A model generated the notes under the pieces. It was given only the letters and a program-made list of their open reading frames with translations. It searched no databases and was not told the DNA's origin. This document shows, in pieces, positions 60,773-64,000 of a stretch of 64,000 nt of DNA (position 1 is the stretch's first letter; every line of letters starts with the position of its first letter). This DNA is from Paeniglutamicibacter kerguelensis (GTDB taxonomy: Bacteria > Actinomycetota > Actinomycetes > Actinomycetales > Micrococcaceae), in the NCBI RefSeq assembly GCF_017876535.1, contig NZ_JAGIOF010000001.1:3410001-3474000 (forward strand). Reading direction: 5' to 3'. Made by a program: the position numbers and the translations under genes.

Positions 60773-61154
60773 TGTATTCTCCAAAAATAGTTCAGTTTCT
60801 TACTGTGATGACAGTCACGAGTTTGTAGTGGAATTCATATCACGTCCAATCAATGCTTCTTTGTACTAGCATTGAAAAAATCTATACGTTTCGCCGGGAG
60901 AGACGGTCTTGGTTGTTACCGTCTTCCGTCTCGGCTGCTTTTGTGCCGAGACTGGATTCGTCTGCACGGCGGGGCAATGGGCTCATTGAAAGACACCCAG
61001 CAGATCAAATTATTGGCCAGCCAGTTCCAGCAGCCGCAATATCTCCTTCAGTTGCGGCGCCAGCCTCTTAACGCCCGTGCACTGAACACGCGCAAACGCC
61101 GCGCCCGGGGTGGCATTGCCTCCACCTCGGGCACGGCGTTCGCGGATCATCGAA
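60773..61154. other. intergenic region
   Basis: About 380 bp between the amidase end and the copy 1 transporter. It holds the amidase terminator (61095-61140) and the promoter for copy 1. No gene is supported; frames on the plus strand are shadows. Confidence 0.5.
61095..61140 (-). terminator. strong hairpin past the amidase gene
   Basis: AACGCC and GCCCGGGGTGG pair with CCACCTCGGGC and GGCGTT (arms 61095-61113 and 61122-61140) with one mismatch in the inner stem and a two-base internal loop around an eight-base loop. It ends the transporter-amidase transcript. Confidence 0.75.
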
Positions 61155-62615
61155 TCAGCAACCGGCCGGGCGCCCCAACTGATCAGTCAGTGCCTCGACC
61201 GCGGCAGAGACCTTGAAGACGGTCGCCTCGCCGAAGGGGTGCCCGACGATCTGGACGCTGGTGGGCACGCCTACGCTGGACAGTCCCGTCGGCATGGCCA
61301 TGACCGGGCAGCGGTTGGCGATGTTGAACGGCATCGTCATGTGGGCTGCCATGTAGTTGTCAAAGTGGCGCCCCTCGAGTGTGATGCCCTCGACGAAGTT
61401 TCCGTCCGCCGGGAGCATCTCCGCACCCTGGGTCGGGGTCAGCAGCACGTCGCAACCCTCCATAATGCGTGCCAGTTCCTGTTGGATCGCGATGTCCTTG
61501 GTGAGCGAATCCACGATGGTTCCACTTCCGGCAGCCTCGGCGGCCTGCGCCACATACAGCTGCGCGTATGCGGACAGTTCCTCAAGGTTTCCATCTACTT
61601 GCTGAAGCAGCGCCCTGCCCATGATGGTGCCGAAGTGGGAGAAGATCGTGTCAAGGATCTGCTCCGTATCCCAACGCGGTTCGACGACCTCGACAATGGC
61701 GCCCTGCTCCGCCAACCGCGCGACGAGCGCCTCGGTGTTGGCGCGGATGCTGGCCGCCACCGGGAAATCTCCCAGCGTGGGACTGTAGGCGATGCGCACC
61801 CCGCGCAGCGACTGCGGCGTTCCTGCCTGCACATGAGAGAGGTAGTCGGCCCCGTGTTCGCCCCAGGAGCTATGATCCGAGGGGTGGCGGCCGGCCATCA
61901 CCGACTGCAACAGCGCAACGTCGGAGACACTGCGTGCCATCGGCCCGTCGCTGCGGTACCAGTCGGCGCTCAGCGGCGCGGCCCCGGGAACCCTACCGTA
62001 CGGGGCCTTGTAGCCGACCATCCCGTTGAAACCTGCGGGAATCCGGGTCGATCCACCGATGTCACTGGCCGTGGCCAACGTGCTCATGCCCGCGGCAAGG
62101 GCCGCGCCCGCACCGCCGGAGGATCCGCCGGGCCCCGCAGCCAGGTTCCACGGGTTCCGGGTCACGCCCCACTGCTTCGAATGGGTGACGGAAGCGCAGG
62201 AGAACTCCGGGGTGGTGGTTCGGGCATGCAGCAGCACCCCTGCATCCAGCACCCGCTGGACGATGGGTTGGTTCGCCGTCGGGAACTGCGCCCGCTCGTT
62301 GCCCAGCCCCTGGGTGACGGCCAGCCCTGCGATCGCGTGCTTTTCCTTGGTCACCAGCGGCACACCCAGCAGTGGTGGCAGGGAACCTCCGCGAACGTAT
62401 GCCTCGTCGGCGGCAAGGGCGGCCGACGTGGAGGTTTCGCGCATTTCTTCGGTCAGGGCATTCACGCCCAGCCCCGTGGCGGGGTTGGTGCGTTCGATCT
62501 GCGCAAAGTGGTCAGCGAGAACCTCGCTGGGTTTGTAGTCGCGGCGGCGGTATCCCTCCAGCAGCTCGGTGGCAGTTGCGAAACACAGCGTTGTGTCGGT
62601 GACAGGGGTGTTCAT
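61155..62615 (-). CDS. amidase signature family enzyme
   Basis: A 486-residue amidase. The Ser-cisSer-Lys triad lies in PLVTKEKHAIAG (Lys) and AAGPGGSSGGAGAAL with SDIGGSTRIPAGFNG (the two Ser). It hydrolyses an amide to acid and ammonia; substrate unknown. AAAGGA precedes the ATG at 62615; the open frame continues upstream into the transporter gene but is a shadow. It starts 14 bp past the stop of the copy 2 transporter, so it is cotranscribed with it. Confidence 0.9.
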   Translation of the reverse strand: MNTPVTDTTLCFATATELLEGYRRRDYKPSEVLADHFAQIERTNPATGLGVNALTEEMRETSTSAALAADEAYVRGGSLPPLLGVPLVTKEKHAIAGLAVTQGLGNERAQFPTANQPIVQRVLDAGVLLHARTTTPEFSCASVTHSKQWGVTRNPWNLAAGPGGSSGGAGAALAAGMSTLATASDIGGSTRIPAGFNGMVGYKAPYGRVPGAAPLSADWYRSDGPMARSVSDVALLQSVMAGRHPSDHSSWGEHGADYLSHVQAGTPQSLRGVRIAYSPTLGDFPVAASIRANTEALVARLAEQGAIVEVVEPRWDTEQILDTIFSHFGTIMGRALLQQVDGNLEELSAYAQLYVAQAAEAAGSGTIVDSLTKDIAIQQELARIMEGCDVLLTPTQGAEMLPADGNFVEGITLEGRHFDNYMAAHMTMPFNIANRCPVMAMPTGLSSVGVPTSVQIVGHPFGEATVFKVSAAVEALTDQLGRPAGC

Positions 62616-62629
62616 GGAGAAAATTCCTT

Positions 62630-63982
62630 TCACTGGTTTACAAGATCGGGTTCGTCCGCTGCGCGCTTTCCTAGCAGCGGGTGGGTTTCCGGAACCCCGC
62701 CGAAGCGGACCACCAGGAAGACGATGACCGCGTAGATACCCAGGTAGATACCCGGCGAGATCGACGAGCCCGTGGTCTCGACCAGCCAGGTGCCGACCAG
62801 CGGTGCGGTGCCGCCCAGCAATGCGTAGCCGACGTTGTAGCTCACGGCGGCGGAGGTGAAGCGGGTCTTGGTCTGGAAGATCTCGACGAAGATCGTGGCA
62901 CTGCCGGCACTGTAGACCAGCAGCGGCAGGACATAGATCAGCTGGCCAAGCAATGCCACCCAGACGTTGCCGCTGGTGATCAGCAGGAACGCGGGAATGA
63001 CCAGGACCACCACACCGGCCGAGCCCACCAGAAGCATCGGCCGTCGTCCGACCTTGTCGCTGATCATCCCAGCGAACGGCGTGGCCAACGCCACGACCGA
63101 CATGACCACCGCATTGAGTCCCAGCGATTGGGCCCGGGTCAGGCCGCCGGCCGTCTGCAGGAAGGAGACGAAGTAGCCGGCCAGGAAGTAGAAGGACAGT
63201 GCCGTCAGGCCACACACCAACGCCACCTGGACCATGCGCCTCCCATTGGTGCGGAAGGCCTCGCGGATCGGGCTGTATTCCTTGGCCTCGGCCGACTGGA
63301 GCACCTTCTGGAACTCCGGCGATTCCTCGGTCCGGCTGCGGATCCAGAACCCGAACACCGACAGCGGCAATGCCAGCAGGAACGGGATGCGCCAGGCCCA
63401 CTGCTCGTACCCGTCCGGGCCGAACACCAGGTTCAGACCCAGGATCAGCCCGCCGGCGAAGACGCCGGGCAGCGCCGTTGCCGCAATGGTGATGCATAGC
63501 CAGAGTCCGCGCCGCTCCACGGGTGCATGTTCCAGGACGAAGGCCGGTGCCCCGACCGATTCGCCGCCCGCGGAGAACCCCTGGATGAGCCGGAAGAACA
63601 CCAGCAGGACCGGTGCGGCGAACCCGATGGCAGCGTAGGACGGCATGAGCCCGATGCCGACCGTTGCCAGGCCGATGCCCATCAGGGTGATGAACAGAAC
63701 CGGCCTGCGGCCGATGCGGTCGCCCAGCGCACCGAAGAACAGCCCGCCGAGCGGGCGGATCAGGAACGCCACGCCGAAGGTGGCGAAGGTGGCCAGCATC
63801 GCGGTGAACGTCGATCCGGAGGGGAAGAAGTGCGTCGCCAGGATCAGGGCGCTGAGCCCATACAGGCTGAAATCGTAGAACTCGATGAACTGTCCGACGG
63901 CGCCGCCTGCCAGGACCCGCTTTTGCATCGATCCGGACCGCGCGGTCCGGGTATCGGCACGCGGTGAGGGTGATTGACCCAC
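62630..63982 (-). CDS. MFS transporter, metabolite:H+ symporter family (copy 2)
   Basis: A transporter of about 450 residues, complete within the window by a narrow margin. GTG at 63982 with GGAGG five bases upstream; a TTG at 63994 is possible. It is almost identical to copy 1: in the first 235 aligned residues I count about eleven substitutions. The ends differ more. It is the first gene visible in the unit and precedes the amidase. It is likely to be a recent duplicate, or to be kept similar by gene conversion. Confidence 0.88.
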   Translation of the reverse strand: MGQSPSPRADTRTARSGSMQKRVLAGGAVGQFIEFYDFSLYGLSALILATHFFPSGSTFTAMLATFATFGVAFLIRPLGGLFFGALGDRIGRRPVLFITLMGIGLATVGIGLMPSYAAIGFAAPVLLVFFRLIQGFSAGGESVGAPAFVLEHAPVERRGLWLCITIAATALPGVFAGGLILGLNLVFGPDGYEQWAWRIPFLLALPLSVFGFWIRSRTEESPEFQKVLQSAEAKEYSPIREAFRTNGRRMVQVALVCGLTALSFYFLAGYFVSFLQTAGGLTRAQSLGLNAVVMSVVALATPFAGMISDKVGRRPMLLVGSAGVVVLVIPAFLLITSGNVWVALLGQLIYVLPLLVYSAGSATIFVEIFQTKTRFTSAAVSYNVGYALLGGTAPLVGTWLVETTGSSISPGIYLGIYAVIVFLVVRFGGVPETHPLLGKRAADEPDLVNQ

Positions 63983-64000
63983 TAAAGCCTCCAAGGAATC

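Noticed and set aside
61155..63497. A 780-residue amidase fused to upstream transporter sequence
   Set aside because: The extra N-terminal part is an out-of-frame reading of the copy 2 MFS gene; the ATG at 62615 with AAAGGA opens the real amidase.

Overview
This window looks like chromosomal DNA of a high-GC actinobacterium, most probably a member of the Micrococcaceae related to Arthrobacter or Paeniglutamicibacter. This is an inference from gene families, frequent GTG starts, DtxR/IdeR-like iron boxes, actinobacterial DUF families and the general gene repertoire; no rRNA or other definitive marker is present. About 50 protein genes are packed tightly in short operons with many clear hairpin terminators. 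No tRNA, rRNA, CRISPR array or prophage was seen.

Layout. 1-6740: a LysR regulator and a catabolic operon with a flavin reductase, an HpaB-type flavin monooxygenase, a DUF1028 protein, an M20 amidohydrolase and an aspartate ammonia-lyase. Together they suggest use of an aromatic N-acyl-aspartate type compound. 7088-16101: an NAD(P)-binding protein, a NodB-fold hydrolase paired with an asparaginase-like amidohydrolase, an acyl-CoA synthetase, a methyltransferase, a DUF2231 protein, a CitE-like lyase and an amino-acid permease. 16102-17271: malic enzyme. 17601-27390: an iron-siderophore locus with ATPase, two permeases, SIP reductase, binding lipoprotein, AraC regulator and a heterodimeric exporter-type ABC pair with one degenerate nucleotide site. 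27512-32542: an Xis-like DNA-binding protein, a GerMN lipoprotein, a PLP aminotransferase, DUF503, an L-lactate permease family protein and DUF4383.

32671-35674 is a cytochrome P450 with a fused ferredoxin/ferredoxin reductase. 35979-37407 is a DUF1326/DUF2182 pair with a Met-Asp rich tail. 37479-38571 is an HxlR regulator divergent from an NAD(P)-binding oxidoreductase. 38630 to about 40040 is an IS110-type insertion sequence whose non-coding end may carry a bridge RNA. 40184-45475 is a peptide-type ABC importer operon, with a 36-bp in-frame tandem duplication in the binding protein. Then follow a small unknown gene, trpF, a lipoprotein, the branched-chain 2-oxoacid dehydrogenase operon (E1 alpha, E1 beta, E2), a HisC-like aminotransferase, a small membrane protein, a WXG-like/alpha-beta hydrolase pair and purB.

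56647-63982 is a second catabolic island on the minus strand: a COG0523/CobW GTPase translationally coupled to a YtcJ-like amidohydrolase, then two almost identical MFS (metabolite:H+ symporter) genes with an amidase between them. The best candidates for undescribed biology are the first catabolic operon, the IrtAB-like ABC pair in the siderophore locus, the CobW-amidohydrolase couple with its duplicated transporters, and the IS110 non-coding end.
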